From the NCBI GenBank assembly GCA_033764875.1, contig JANRIO010000072.1:62001-126000 (forward strand): a DNA stretch of 64,000 bases, given 5' to 3'. The notes beneath the pieces were generated by a model that saw nothing but the letters and a program-made list of their open reading frames with translations, was not told where the DNA came from and ran no database searches. Shown piece by piece: positions 34,329-41,575 of this stretch. This stretch comes from AWTP1-13 sp033764875 (lineage in GTDB: Bacteria; Pseudomonadota; Alphaproteobacteria; Rhizobiales; Hyphomicrobiaceae). The position numbers and the translations under genes are program-made. The stretch's first letter is position 1; the number at the start of each line of letters is the position of its first letter.

Positions 34329-34661
34329 TCAGATCTCGAGCGGCAGCCCTGCGCTGCGCCAAGCGACGAGGCCGCCCTCGACGTTGCAGGCGCTGCGGCC
34401 GGCCGCCTCGCAGATGCCCACCGCACCGGCCGACCTGCGCCCCGAGAGGCAGATCAGCGCCAAGGGCTTGTCCGCCGGCAGGCTCCCGGCGTCCCGCTGC
34501 AGCGTCGACAGCGGCGCGTGGATGGCGCCCGCCACGTGCATCCGACGCCATTCGCCGGGCTCGCGCACGTCGACGAGGTGGATCTCCCCCCGCCGCGCCT
34601 TCTCGTAGGCCTCCGCGCACGTCATCGTCGGCCCCTTGCGGCTCTTGAACAGCCCGAACAC
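34329..34661 (-). CDS. Single-domain rhodanese (sulfurtransferase)
   Basis: 110-residue rhodanese domain. The N-terminal rhodanese motif is IHLVDVREPGEWRRMHVAGA, and the catalytic Cys71 lies in the active loop CLSGRRS (71-77), followed by EGGLVAWRSAGLP. The loop size of six after Cys is that of sulfurtransferases rather than Cdc25 phosphatases. No signal peptide; cytoplasmic. It is divergent from the DsbA-like gene, sharing the 126-base promoter region, and a DUF2892 protein (often fused or neighbouring to such rhodaneses, as in YgaP) is encoded nearby. Confidence 0.9.
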   Translation of the reverse strand: MFGLFKSRKGPTMTCAEAYEKARRGEIHLVDVREPGEWRRMHVAGAIHAPLSTLQRDAGSLPADKPLALICLSGRRSAGAVGICEAAGRSACNVEGGLVAWRSAGLPLEI

Positions 34662-34676
34662 TCAAGTCTCCCGGTC

Positions 34677-34705
34677 TTGGCACATGCCGTCGGCAGCCGT
34701 ATATC
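34677..34705 (+). promoter_or_regulatory. Sigma-70-like promoter upstream of the DsbA-like gene
   Basis: TTGGCA (34677-34682) and TATATC (34700-34705) have 17-base spacing. Transcription would start near 34712, giving a leader of about 75 bases before the ATG at 34788. This is one of the few AT-rich spots in the window. Confidence 0.6.
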
Positions 34706-34713
34706 ACAAACAT

Positions 34714-34726
34714 TTCAATATATGAA
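34714..34726. promoter_or_regulatory. TTCA-ATATA-TGAA palindrome at the predicted transcription start
   Basis: TTCA and TGAA arms around ATATA, within CATTTCAATATATGAATG, cover the expected start point of the promoter at 34677. AT-rich inverted repeats of this kind at promoters of sulfur or metal stress genes are bound by ArsR-family repressors (SqrR/BigR types recognise ATTC/GAAT arms). The match is only partial and no arsR gene is in the window. Confidence 0.4.
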
Positions 34727-34787
34727 TGTATCAGTGTGTGCGACATTGCCGTCACGCCTGCCCGACACCAGCGAGCCGGAAAGCCAC

Positions 34788-35582
34788 ATGTTGAGAGCCA
34801 TGCGACTGACAGCGGTTGCCGCGGCTGTGGCCCTGCTCAGCCTGTCGCTGATGCTGCTGCAGATCTCGGGAGCGCCCGCGCAGCAGCCCGACGCCGCTCT
34901 GAGCCCGGCGCAGCGCAAGGCCATCGAGGAGATGATCCACGCCTACATCGTCGCCCACCCCGAGGTGCTCATCGAGGCTCAGCAGGCCCTGGGCGCACGC
35001 GCCGAGGCGGACCGTCTCGCGAGGATCAGCCGCGTGCTCGGAGAGCACCGCGACGACCTCTACCGACAGCGCGACGACCTCGTGCTGGGCGATCCCGGCG
35101 GCGACGTCGCGATCGTCGAGTTCTTCGACTACAACTGCCCCTACTGCAGGCGCATCGCGCCGGATCTCGCCCGGCGCCTGGCGGCCGACGGGCACATCAA
35201 GCTCATCCTCAAGCCCATGCCCGACGGCTCCCCAGCGTCGGCGGCGGTCGCCTACCTCGCCGCCGCATCCGCACGCCAGGGGCGGTTCGCCGCGTATCAT
35301 GCAGCCCTTCTCGAGAGCAAGGGCCAGGTGACGGAGGCCGGCGCCCTCAGGCTTGCCGAGCGACTGTCGCTCGATGTGGCGCGGCTGAAGCGCGATGCGG
35401 CCCTGCCGGAGGTGAAAACGGTCGTCGATCGGTCGGCGCAGCTCGCCAAGTCCCTGAACATAGAGGGCACGCCCTTCTTCCTCGTCGACGCCCGCTACAT
35501 CGCAGGCGTCCCGGACGACTTCGCAGAGCATCTCGATCGCGACGTGCGCGAGGTGCGCAAGACGGGCTGCAGACTGTGCTGA
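34788..35582 (+). CDS. DsbA/ScsC-like periplasmic thioredoxin-fold protein
   Basis: 264-residue exported disulfide oxidoreductase. A hydrophobic N-terminus (LTAVAAAVALLSLSLMLLQI) is a signal or anchor, followed by a DsbA_N-type helical region (RKAIEEMIHAYIVAHPEVLI) and a thioredoxin fold with the active site CPYC at 117-120. The cis-Pro loop is GTPFF. The extra N-terminal helices are those of copper-resistance-associated ScsC-like proteins. The protein ends in TGCRLC, an additional terminal CxxC. ATG at 34788 is chosen with GGAAAG upstream; the ATG at 34722 would place the promoter's start point too close. An exported methyltransferase gene follows after 45 bases. Confidence 0.88.
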   Translation: MLRAMRLTAVAAAVALLSLSLMLLQISGAPAQQPDAALSPAQRKAIEEMIHAYIVAHPEVLIEAQQALGARAEADRLARISRVLGEHRDDLYRQRDDLVLGDPGGDVAIVEFFDYNCPYCRRIAPDLARRLAADGHIKLILKPMPDGSPASAAVAYLAAASARQGRFAAYHAALLESKGQVTEAGALRLAERLSLDVARLKRDAALPEVKTVVDRSAQLAKSLNIEGTPFFLVDARYIAGVPDDFAEHLDRDVREVRKTGCRLC

Positions 35583-35627
35583 GCCGCCCTTCGGCACTTT
35601 GAAACACAGCGGAACACGAGGCATGCG

Positions 35628-36299
35628 ATGGGCTTGACAAGGATTGGGATAGCGAGCGGCGCCGCCCTGCTGGTGCTGGCCACGGGCTTCCGCGCCGAGG
35701 CGCAGCACGGCGGGGGCATGCACGGGCCGCACCGGTTCCAGGATCCGCAGCGCTGGTCGCAGGAGTTCGACGCCGCCGAGCGCGATGCCTGGCAGAAGCC
35801 CGATCAGGTTCTGGGGGCCCTGAAGCTGGCCCCGGATGCCGTCGTGGCCGACGTCGGCGCGGGCACCGGCTACTTCTCCGTGCGGCTCGCGAAGGCGGTT
35901 CCCAAGGGTGTGGTCTACGCGGTCGATATCGAGGAGGGTATGCTCGCCTTCATCGCGGAGCGGGCAAAGCGCGAGGGGTTGGCGAATATCCGCGTCGTCC
36001 GTGGCGCCGCTGACGATGCAAATCTGCCTGGCGGGCTCGATCTCGTCCTGATCGTCGACACCTACCATCACATCGATGCGCGCACCGCCTACATGCGCAA
36101 GCTCTCAGTTGCGCTGAAACCGGGCGGCAGGGTCGCGATCGTGGACTTCCGCCCCGAGGCCGCCATCGGTGCGCCGCGGCACATGCGCCTGCCGGTCGCT
36201 GTCGTCGACAAGGAGATGCGCGCGGCGGGATTCGCGCAGATCGAATCGCATGACTTCCTGCCCCACCAGTACGTCCTCGTCTTCGCGAAGGCGCCCTGA
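35628..36299 (+). CDS. Exported SAM-dependent methyltransferase-like protein
   Basis: 223-residue protein with a class I methyltransferase core: motif I is VADVGAGTG (residues 73-81), then VVYAVDIEEGMLAFI, LVLIVDTYHHI and the late strand RVAIVDFRPE. The first 26 residues (IGIASGAALLVLATGFRAEA) look like a cleavable signal peptide, followed by a His-rich stretch HGGGMHGPHRF. SAM is not expected in the periplasm, so either the signal is retained as an anchor or the protein has another use. Similar exported methyltransferases occur next to redox or metal genes. ATG at 35628 follows GAGGCATGCG only weakly. Confidence 0.82.
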   Translation: MGLTRIGIASGAALLVLATGFRAEAQHGGGMHGPHRFQDPQRWSQEFDAAERDAWQKPDQVLGALKLAPDAVVADVGAGTGYFSVRLAKAVPKGVVYAVDIEEGMLAFIAERAKREGLANIRVVRGAADDANLPGGLDLVLIVDTYHHIDARTAYMRKLSVALKPGGRVAIVDFRPEAAIGAPRHMRLPVAVVDKEMRAAGFAQIESHDFLPHQYVLVFAKAP

Positions 36300-36325
36300 T
36301 TTCGCTGGGCGGGATTGACCGCCGT

Positions 36326-36347
36326 CAAGCCGCACAGGCGCGGCTTG
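36326..36347. terminator. Hairpin after the methyltransferase gene
   Basis: CAAGCCGC (36326-36333) pairs with GCGGCTTG (36340-36347) around a 6-base loop, 27 bases past the stop codon. No T run follows, so it may attenuate rather than end the transcript into the DUF2892 gene. Confidence 0.35.
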
Positions 36348-36402
36348 CGGCATGGAGTGCATCTCGAGATCGGCAACGTGAGCTGAAGGAGACCAAAGCG
36401 CC

Positions 36403-36606
36403 ATGAGCATCGATCGCATCGTCCTCGCATTTGCCGGCTGCATGATCCTGGCGAGCCTCGCCCTGTCGCAGCTGCATCACCCGGGCTGGCTCTGGCTGAC
36501 GGCCTTCGTCGGCGCCAACCTGCTGCAGTCGGCCTTCACCGGCTTCTGCCCGCTCGCCAAGATCCTGAAGGGCGCAGGCGTCGTCCCCGGCAAGGCCTTC
36601 GAGTAG
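36403..36606 (+). CDS. DUF2892 small membrane protein (YgaP C-terminal type)
   Basis: 67-residue inner-membrane protein with two spans (IVLAFAGCMILASLALSQL; WLWLTAFVGANLLQSAFTGF) and the DUF2892 ending TGFCPLAKILKGAGV. In YgaP this region is fused to a rhodanese domain and anchors it; here the rhodanese is separate (34329-34661), so this may be its membrane partner. AAGGAG stands before the ATG. Last gene of the rhodanese/DsbA/methyltransferase group. Confidence 0.88.
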   Translation: MSIDRIVLAFAGCMILASLALSQLHHPGWLWLTAFVGANLLQSAFTGFCPLAKILKGAGVVPGKAFE

Positions 36607-36616
36607 GCGGCTGGCC

Positions 36617-37645
36617 TCACGGCCAGTCCGAGAATTGCAGCGCCGGCGGCCGCGGGCGCGAGGCCTCGCCGCGCGCGGCGAACGAGCGCCGCCAGGCGCG
36701 CGGCGACAGGCCTGTGTGCTTGGTGAAGAAGCGGCTGAAGTAGGCCGTGTCCTTGAACCCGAGCGCGAACGCGATCTGCTTGACCGGGGTGCCGCTCTTC
36801 TCCAGCCGCAGCACGGCCTCCTGCACCACCCGCTGCTGGATCAGCGCGCTCGGCGAGCGTTGCAGCGCGCGCGTGCAGATCGAGTGCAGCCGATCGCTCG
36901 AGACGCCGAGCAGGCCTGCGAAGTCCGCCACGCGCAGCTGGTGCTGGTAGTGCTCCTCCACAAGCCGGCGGAAGCGGCTCAGGATGGCGGCGCTGTTGCC
37001 TTCGGCCGGCGTATCGGCGGCTTCTGCGATCTGCCGCCATAGCCTGAGCACGCACAAGGTCAGCTCGGCGGAGACGATGGACAGCGCGCCGGGCTGGGCC
37101 GGGGCGGCAAGCTCGCACGCCAGCGCCGCGATGGAGCGGCCGACTTGCGCGGCGATGTCGGCACCGATCGGCACGTGCAGCGGGCCGCGTGCGCGCACGA
37201 GCTCGAGATAGGCCTCCTCCGCCGATGGCAGCACGAAGCGGTGCCAGGCACCGTCCTTCAGCTTGAGAAGGTGCGCCGTCGCCCCCGCTGCGATCTCGAG
37301 ACGGGCGCAGCTCCCGGCCGGCAGCCAGGCGGTCACGGGGCCCGTCAAGGCGAGCGTCTCGCCCTCCTTCTGCAGCACGCAGCCCGCGCCGGAGGCCAGC
37401 ACCAGCATCACGGTGTGCCCGCACGCCTCCCCCGAATCCAGCATCCATGTCCGCGCCGAGAAATGCGGCGCGGCGGCCTCCGCCGCCAGCGTCAGGCTGG
37501 GGCTGACCGCGATCTCGGAGCGTCCGGAGGCGGCGGGGGATGCGCCCCGGGCTCGAGGGGTTGCGCCAGAAGAGTCCAGGTTTTTGCCAGATCCGTCCAT
37601 TGCGTCAGGGAAGCCGAGCGTGCTTCCTAAATCAAGTCCTGGCAT
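36617..37645 (-). CDS. AraC-family transcriptional regulator
   Basis: 342-residue regulator. A cupin-like N-terminal sensor (GEACGHTVMLVLASGAGCVL, ALTGPVTAWLPAGSCARLEI) precedes two helix-turn-helix motifs: LRVADFAGLLGVSSDRLHSI and the AraC signature VKQIAFALGFKDTAYFSRFF with KHTGLSPRAWRRSF. An ATG at 37600 is an alternative start that would remove 15 residues; neither has a strong ribosome site. It is divergent from the second Liv operon, which it probably controls. Confidence 0.9.
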   Translation of the reverse strand: MPGLDLGSTLGFPDAMDGSGKNLDSSGATPRARGASPAASGRSEIAVSPSLTLAAEAAAPHFSARTWMLDSGEACGHTVMLVLASGAGCVLQKEGETLALTGPVTAWLPAGSCARLEIAAGATAHLLKLKDGAWHRFVLPSAEEAYLELVRARGPLHVPIGADIAAQVGRSIAALACELAAPAQPGALSIVSAELTLCVLRLWRQIAEAADTPAEGNSAAILSRFRRLVEEHYQHQLRVADFAGLLGVSSDRLHSICTRALQRSPSALIQQRVVQEAVLRLEKSGTPVKQIAFALGFKDTAYFSRFFTKHTGLSPRAWRRSFAARGEASRPRPPALQFSDWP

Positions 37646-37670
37646 CCGCCCGCACCAGACGGGCCGCAGA

Positions 37671-37698
37671 GAACGCCGGGAACGCCTGGAAACGTCTG
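37671..37698. promoter_or_regulatory. Three short direct repeats in the AraC/Liv divergent region
   Basis: GAACGCCGG (37671), GAACGCCTG (37680) and AAACGTCTG (37690) follow each other with a 9-10 base step, about one helical turn. AraC-family proteins bind direct repeats, so this is a candidate site. An inverted repeat AACTCGTT (37702-37709) / AATGAGTT (37717-37724) lies next to it, just before the binding-protein gene. Confidence 0.4.
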
Positions 37699-37740
37699 TA
37701 AAACTCGTTCTTCAACAATGAGTTGACCTGGGAGGGCTCA

Positions 37741-38955
37741 ATGTACAACTGCAGCCGTCGTTCCACTCTCCGTCTGGCCGCGCTGGCCGCCTCCGCTCTG
37801 GCGCTGGGCGCCTCCGGGGCCTTGGCGCAAGACAAGCTGCGCATCGGCTACACCATCTCCAAGACCGGCCCCTACGCCGGCGGCGCCGGCATCACCACGC
37901 TGCCCAACTACGAGCTGTGGGTGAAGGACGTGAATGCCGCGGGCGGCATCAAGCTCGGCGACAAGCGCCTGCCGATCGAGATCGTCGAGTACGACGACCG
38001 CTCCAACTCGGAGGAGGCCGTCAAGGCCATCGAGCGGCTGGCGAACCAGGACAAGGTGGACTTCATCCTCGCGCCCTGGGGCACGGGGCTAAACCTCGCC
38101 GTGGGGCCGACGCTCAACCGCCTGGGCTATCCGCATCTGGCCGTGACCTCGGTGACCGACAAGGCGCCCGAGCTCGCCAAGCGCTGGGCCAACGCCAGCT
38201 TCTGGCTCGGCACCTCGGCGCAGATCTCCAACGCGCTGGCCGAGCTGCTCGGCAAGCTCAAGAGCGAGGGCAAGATCGGCGGCTCCGTCGCCATGGTCTC
38301 CGTCGCCGACCAGTTCGGCATCGAGCTCGCCTCCGCCGGCCGCGAGGCGTTCAAGAAGGCGGGGCTCAACGTCGCCTACGACAAGACCTATCCGCTGGGC
38401 TCGCAGGACATCCAGCCTCTGGTCAAGGACGCCATGGCGGCCAAGGCCGATGTCTTCGTCGCCTTCAGCTATCCGCCGGACACGCTCGCCATCACCGAGC
38501 AGGCGCAGCTCCTGAAGTTCAATCCGAAGCTGTTCTACGTCGGCGTCGGCACCGCCTTCCCCCTGTTCAAGGGCAAGTTCGCGGCCAACAGCGACGGCGT
38601 CATGGGCATCGGCGGCTGGAACGCGGATTCGCCCGCGCTCAAGGACTACCTCGCGCGCCACAAGGCCGCGACCAACAAGGAGCCGGACCGCTGGGCGAGC
38701 TCCATCACCTACGCCAGCCTGCAGGTGTTGCAGCAGGCCATCGAGAAGGTCGGCAAGGTGGACCGCGCCGCGGTCGCCGCCGAGATCCGCTCCGGCACCT
38801 TCGACACCATCCTCGGCAAGGTCAAGTTAAAGGACGGCCTGCTGCAGGAGGTGTGGGGCGTCGGCCAGTGGCAGAACGGGGAGTTCTACGCCCTGGCGCC
38901 GACGAGCCTGCCGGGTGCGCGCGCGCCCGTCGTGCCGAAGCCGGAATGGAAGTGA
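37741..38955 (+). CDS. Liv-type substrate-binding protein, cassette 2
   Basis: 404-residue periplasmic receptor. Signal peptide STLRLAALAASALALGASGA with AQ cleavage; mature fold starts DKLRIGYTISKTGPYAGGAG, with IEIVEYDDRSNSEEAVKAIE, DVFVAFSYPPDTLAITEQAQ and SSITYASLQVLQQAIEKVGK. ATG at 37741 follows GGGAGGG. It is closer in style to the amide/aromatic-acid branch of HAAT receptors than to LivJ itself. Cargo may be an aromatic aldehyde or its precursor, given the fused aldehyde dehydrogenase downstream. Confidence 0.92.
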   Translation: MYNCSRRSTLRLAALAASALALGASGALAQDKLRIGYTISKTGPYAGGAGITTLPNYELWVKDVNAAGGIKLGDKRLPIEIVEYDDRSNSEEAVKAIERLANQDKVDFILAPWGTGLNLAVGPTLNRLGYPHLAVTSVTDKAPELAKRWANASFWLGTSAQISNALAELLGKLKSEGKIGGSVAMVSVADQFGIELASAGREAFKKAGLNVAYDKTYPLGSQDIQPLVKDAMAAKADVFVAFSYPPDTLAITEQAQLLKFNPKLFYVGVGTAFPLFKGKFAANSDGVMGIGGWNADSPALKDYLARHKAATNKEPDRWASSITYASLQVLQQAIEKVGKVDRAAVAAEIRSGTFDTILGKVKLKDGLLQEVWGVGQWQNGEFYALAPTSLPGARAPVVPKPEWK

Positions 38956-39026
38956 GTTGCCCGAGGCGCGGGGTCGGGCGTGACGCCTGACCCCCTGCAA
39001 CTCCGGCGCCCGGGACCTTCAGCCCC

Positions 39027-39902
39027 ATGCTTCTCATCGACATCCTCTTGCCGGGCCTCGTCCTCGGCGGCATGTACGCGCTCATCGCGCTCGGGCTGAC
39101 GCTGCAGTACGGCGTCGCACGCATCATGAACCTGTCGTACGGGGAGACGCTGGTTGCCGCGGCACTCAGCGCCTTCTCGCTCTTCATGGGACTGCAGCTG
39201 AGCCCGCTGCTGGCGCTGTTCCTCGCGGTTCCCGCGGCCGCGGGCCTCAACTGGCTGCTCTACCGCTACGTCCTGATGCCGCTGCTGCGCCGTCACAGCG
39301 ACGGCGGCGCCCGCGAGATCGACAGCATTCTTGCCACCTTCGGCCTCCTGTTCGTGGTCCAGGGCATCATGCTGGTGGCCTTCGGCGGCCAGTACTACTC
39401 CTACAGCTACCTCTCCATTCCCGTCGTCGTTCTGGGCTCCACGCTGGCCGTCAACCGGCTCGTGGCCCTCGCCTTCGCCGTTGCCATCGGCGCCGCGGTG
39501 TACCTGGCGCTGACGCGCACCCGCGTCGGCACCGCCGTGCGCGCGCTGGCCGTGGACGCCAACGCTGCGCGCCTTGTCGGCATCGACGTCGCCCTGCTGT
39601 CCGGCCTCGCGTTCGCCGCCGGCGGCGCGCTCGTGGCCGCCGGCGGCGTCCTCGTCAGCATGTTCCTCACCTTCAATGCCGCCATGGGCGTCGTCTTCAC
39701 CATGAAGGCGCTGGTCGTCGTGATCATGGGCGGCATCGGCAACGTCATGGGGACGCTGGCGGCGGGGCTGCTGCTCGGCCTCGTCGAGACGGCGGTCGCG
39801 CGGCTCGTCGATCCCGGCCTGACGCTGGCGGCGACCTACGCGCTGTTCCTGCTCGTGCTGCTCGTCAAGCCCGCGGGCCTGTTCGGGACGGCGCAGCGAT
39901 GA
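39027..39902 (+). CDS. livH: Liv-type permease LivH, cassette 2
   Basis: 291-residue permease with LivH features LGLTLQYGVARIMNLSYGET (here NLSYG replaces NLAHG), TRVGTAVRALAVDANAARLV, GIDVALLSGLAFAAGGALVA, MKALVVVIMGGIGNVMGTLA and the ending VLLVKPAGLFG. It follows the binding-protein gene by 71 bases and overlaps the LivM-LivG fusion gene by 4 bases. Confidence 0.92.
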   Translation: MLLIDILLPGLVLGGMYALIALGLTLQYGVARIMNLSYGETLVAAALSAFSLFMGLQLSPLLALFLAVPAAAGLNWLLYRYVLMPLLRRHSDGGAREIDSILATFGLLFVVQGIMLVAFGGQYYSYSYLSIPVVVLGSTLAVNRLVALAFAVAIGAAVYLALTRTRVGTAVRALAVDANAARLVGIDVALLSGLAFAAGGALVAAGGVLVSMFLTFNAAMGVVFTMKALVVVIMGGIGNVMGTLAAGLLLGLVETAVARLVDPGLTLAATYALFLLVLLVKPAGLFGTAQR

Positions 39903-41575
39903 CGGCGCGTTCCCACCTGATCGCTTGGGGTGCAGCGGCGCTCCTCGTCGCGGTGCTGGCCGCGGTCCCGCTGTTCGCCAACGGCTACTACCTGGCGCTC
40001 GGCATCTCCATTCTCTACTTCACCGTGCTGGCCACCGCCTGGGGCATGTTCTCGGGCCCCACGCGCTACATCTCGCTCGCCACCGTCGCCTTCTTCGGCC
40101 TCGGCGCCTACACGGCGGCGATGCTGGGCGAGACGGCTCCCTGGCCGCTCGTCGTGCTGGTCGCGGCGGCTGTGGGGGCCGCCGTCGCGGCGGTCACCGG
40201 GCTCTCCACCCTGCGCCTCTCGGGCATCTATTTCGTGATCTTCTCCTTCGGCCTCGCCGAGCTCATCCGGCAGCTCGTGATCTGGTACGAGGTCAACGTC
40301 AACAAGTCGGTCGGGCGCTATCTCTTCAGCGCCGTCTCGCAGGAGGTGCTCTACTGGCAGCTGCTCGGCCTCGCGCTGCTGGTGTTGGGTGCAGGCTGGC
40401 TGCTCGGCCGCTCGCGCTACGGCCTCGCGCTCCGCGCCATCGGCGCCGACGAGATGGCCGCCCGCCACGCCGGCATCGACGCCACGCTCGTCAAGCTCGC
40501 CGTGTTCGTGCTCAGCGCCGTGTTCATGTCGGTGACGGGCGCCGTGATGGCGCCGCGCTGGACCTACATCGACCCGGCCATCGCCTTCAATCCCATGATC
40601 TCGTTCCAGGTCGTGATCATGGCGCTGCTGGGCGGCGCCGGCTCGCTGTTCGGGCCGCTGCTCGGCGTGGTGCCGCTGGTCATCCTGTTCGAGATCCTCA
40701 CGGCCAAGCTGCCGAACTATTTCAGCATCGTCCTCGGCGCCATCTTCATCCTCATCGTGTTCGCGCTGCCGCGCGGCGTCGTGGGGCTGCTCGAGGCCCA
40801 CATGGCGCGCCTGCGCGAGGCCGCCCCGTCGCAGCCGGACGCCGCCTCGTCCGCGCTCCTGGAGGCGCGCGCGCTGGCCAAGTCGTTCGGGGGCCTGCGC
40901 GCGGTCGATGCCGTGACCTTCGAGCTGCGCCAGGGCGAGATCCTGGGCCTCATCGGCCCCAACGGCTCGGGCAAGACGACGCTGCTCAACATGCTCTCGG
41001 GCGCCCTGTCGCCGACCTCGGGCGCGATCCATCTGCTGGGCACCCCCATCGGCGGCCTGCCGCCGCACCAGATCGCAAGGCTCGGCATCGCGCGCACCTT
41101 CCAGCTCGTGCGGGTGCTGCCCACCATGACGGTTGCGGAGAACATCGCGGCAGCGGCGCTGTTCCGCGCCGAGCCGGCGAGCGCCGCGGAGGCCGCCGAG
41201 GCGACGCGCGCGCTGCTCGATCTCGTGGGCCTCTCCAAGGCGGCCGACACCCTGGCCGGCGACCTCACCTACATCGACCAGAAGCGCCTGGAGCTTGCCC
41301 GCGCGCTGGCACTCGAGCCCAAGGTGCTGCTGCTCGACGAGTGGCTGGCCGGCCTCAACCCCAGCGAGCTCGAGGTCGGCGTCGCCCTGATCGCGCGGCT
41401 GCGCGACCGTGGCCTCACCATCATCATGGTCGAGCACGTGATGGACGCGATCCGCGCCCTGTGCAGCCGCTGCATCGTGATGAGCGCCGGCCGCGTCATC
41501 GCCGAGGGCCCGCCCGAGGAGGTCTTGGCCGACCCTCACGTAATCGCCGCCTACCTCGGAGACGGCGATGCTTGA
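39899..41575 (+). CDS. LivM-LivG fusion: permease plus ATPase in one chain
   Basis: 558-residue fusion. Residues 1-about 300 are a LivM permease (GMFSGPTRYISLATVAFFGL, STLRLSGIYFVIFSFGLAEL, SRYGLALRAIGADEMAARHA, ending IFILIVFALPRGVVGLLEAH). After a short linker, residues about 320-558 are a LivG ATPase: Walker A GPNGSGKTT, IARLGIARTFQLVRVLPTMT, YIDQKRLELARALA in place of the signature, Walker B VLLLDEWLAGLNP (Trp replaces the usual Pro), switch His MVEHVMDAI and AYLGDGDA at the end. Such fusions are known in HAAT systems. It overlaps the next gene by 8 bases. Confidence 0.93.
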   Translation: MTARSHLIAWGAAALLVAVLAAVPLFANGYYLALGISILYFTVLATAWGMFSGPTRYISLATVAFFGLGAYTAAMLGETAPWPLVVLVAAAVGAAVAAVTGLSTLRLSGIYFVIFSFGLAELIRQLVIWYEVNVNKSVGRYLFSAVSQEVLYWQLLGLALLVLGAGWLLGRSRYGLALRAIGADEMAARHAGIDATLVKLAVFVLSAVFMSVTGAVMAPRWTYIDPAIAFNPMISFQVVIMALLGGAGSLFGPLLGVVPLVILFEILTAKLPNYFSIVLGAIFILIVFALPRGVVGLLEAHMARLREAAPSQPDAASSALLEARALAKSFGGLRAVDAVTFELRQGEILGLIGPNGSGKTTLLNMLSGALSPTSGAIHLLGTPIGGLPPHQIARLGIARTFQLVRVLPTMTVAENIAAAALFRAEPASAAEAAEATRALLDLVGLSKAADTLAGDLTYIDQKRLELARALALEPKVLLLDEWLAGLNPSELEVGVALIARLRDRGLTIIMVEHVMDAIRALCSRCIVMSAGRVIAEGPPEEVLADPHVIAAYLGDGDA

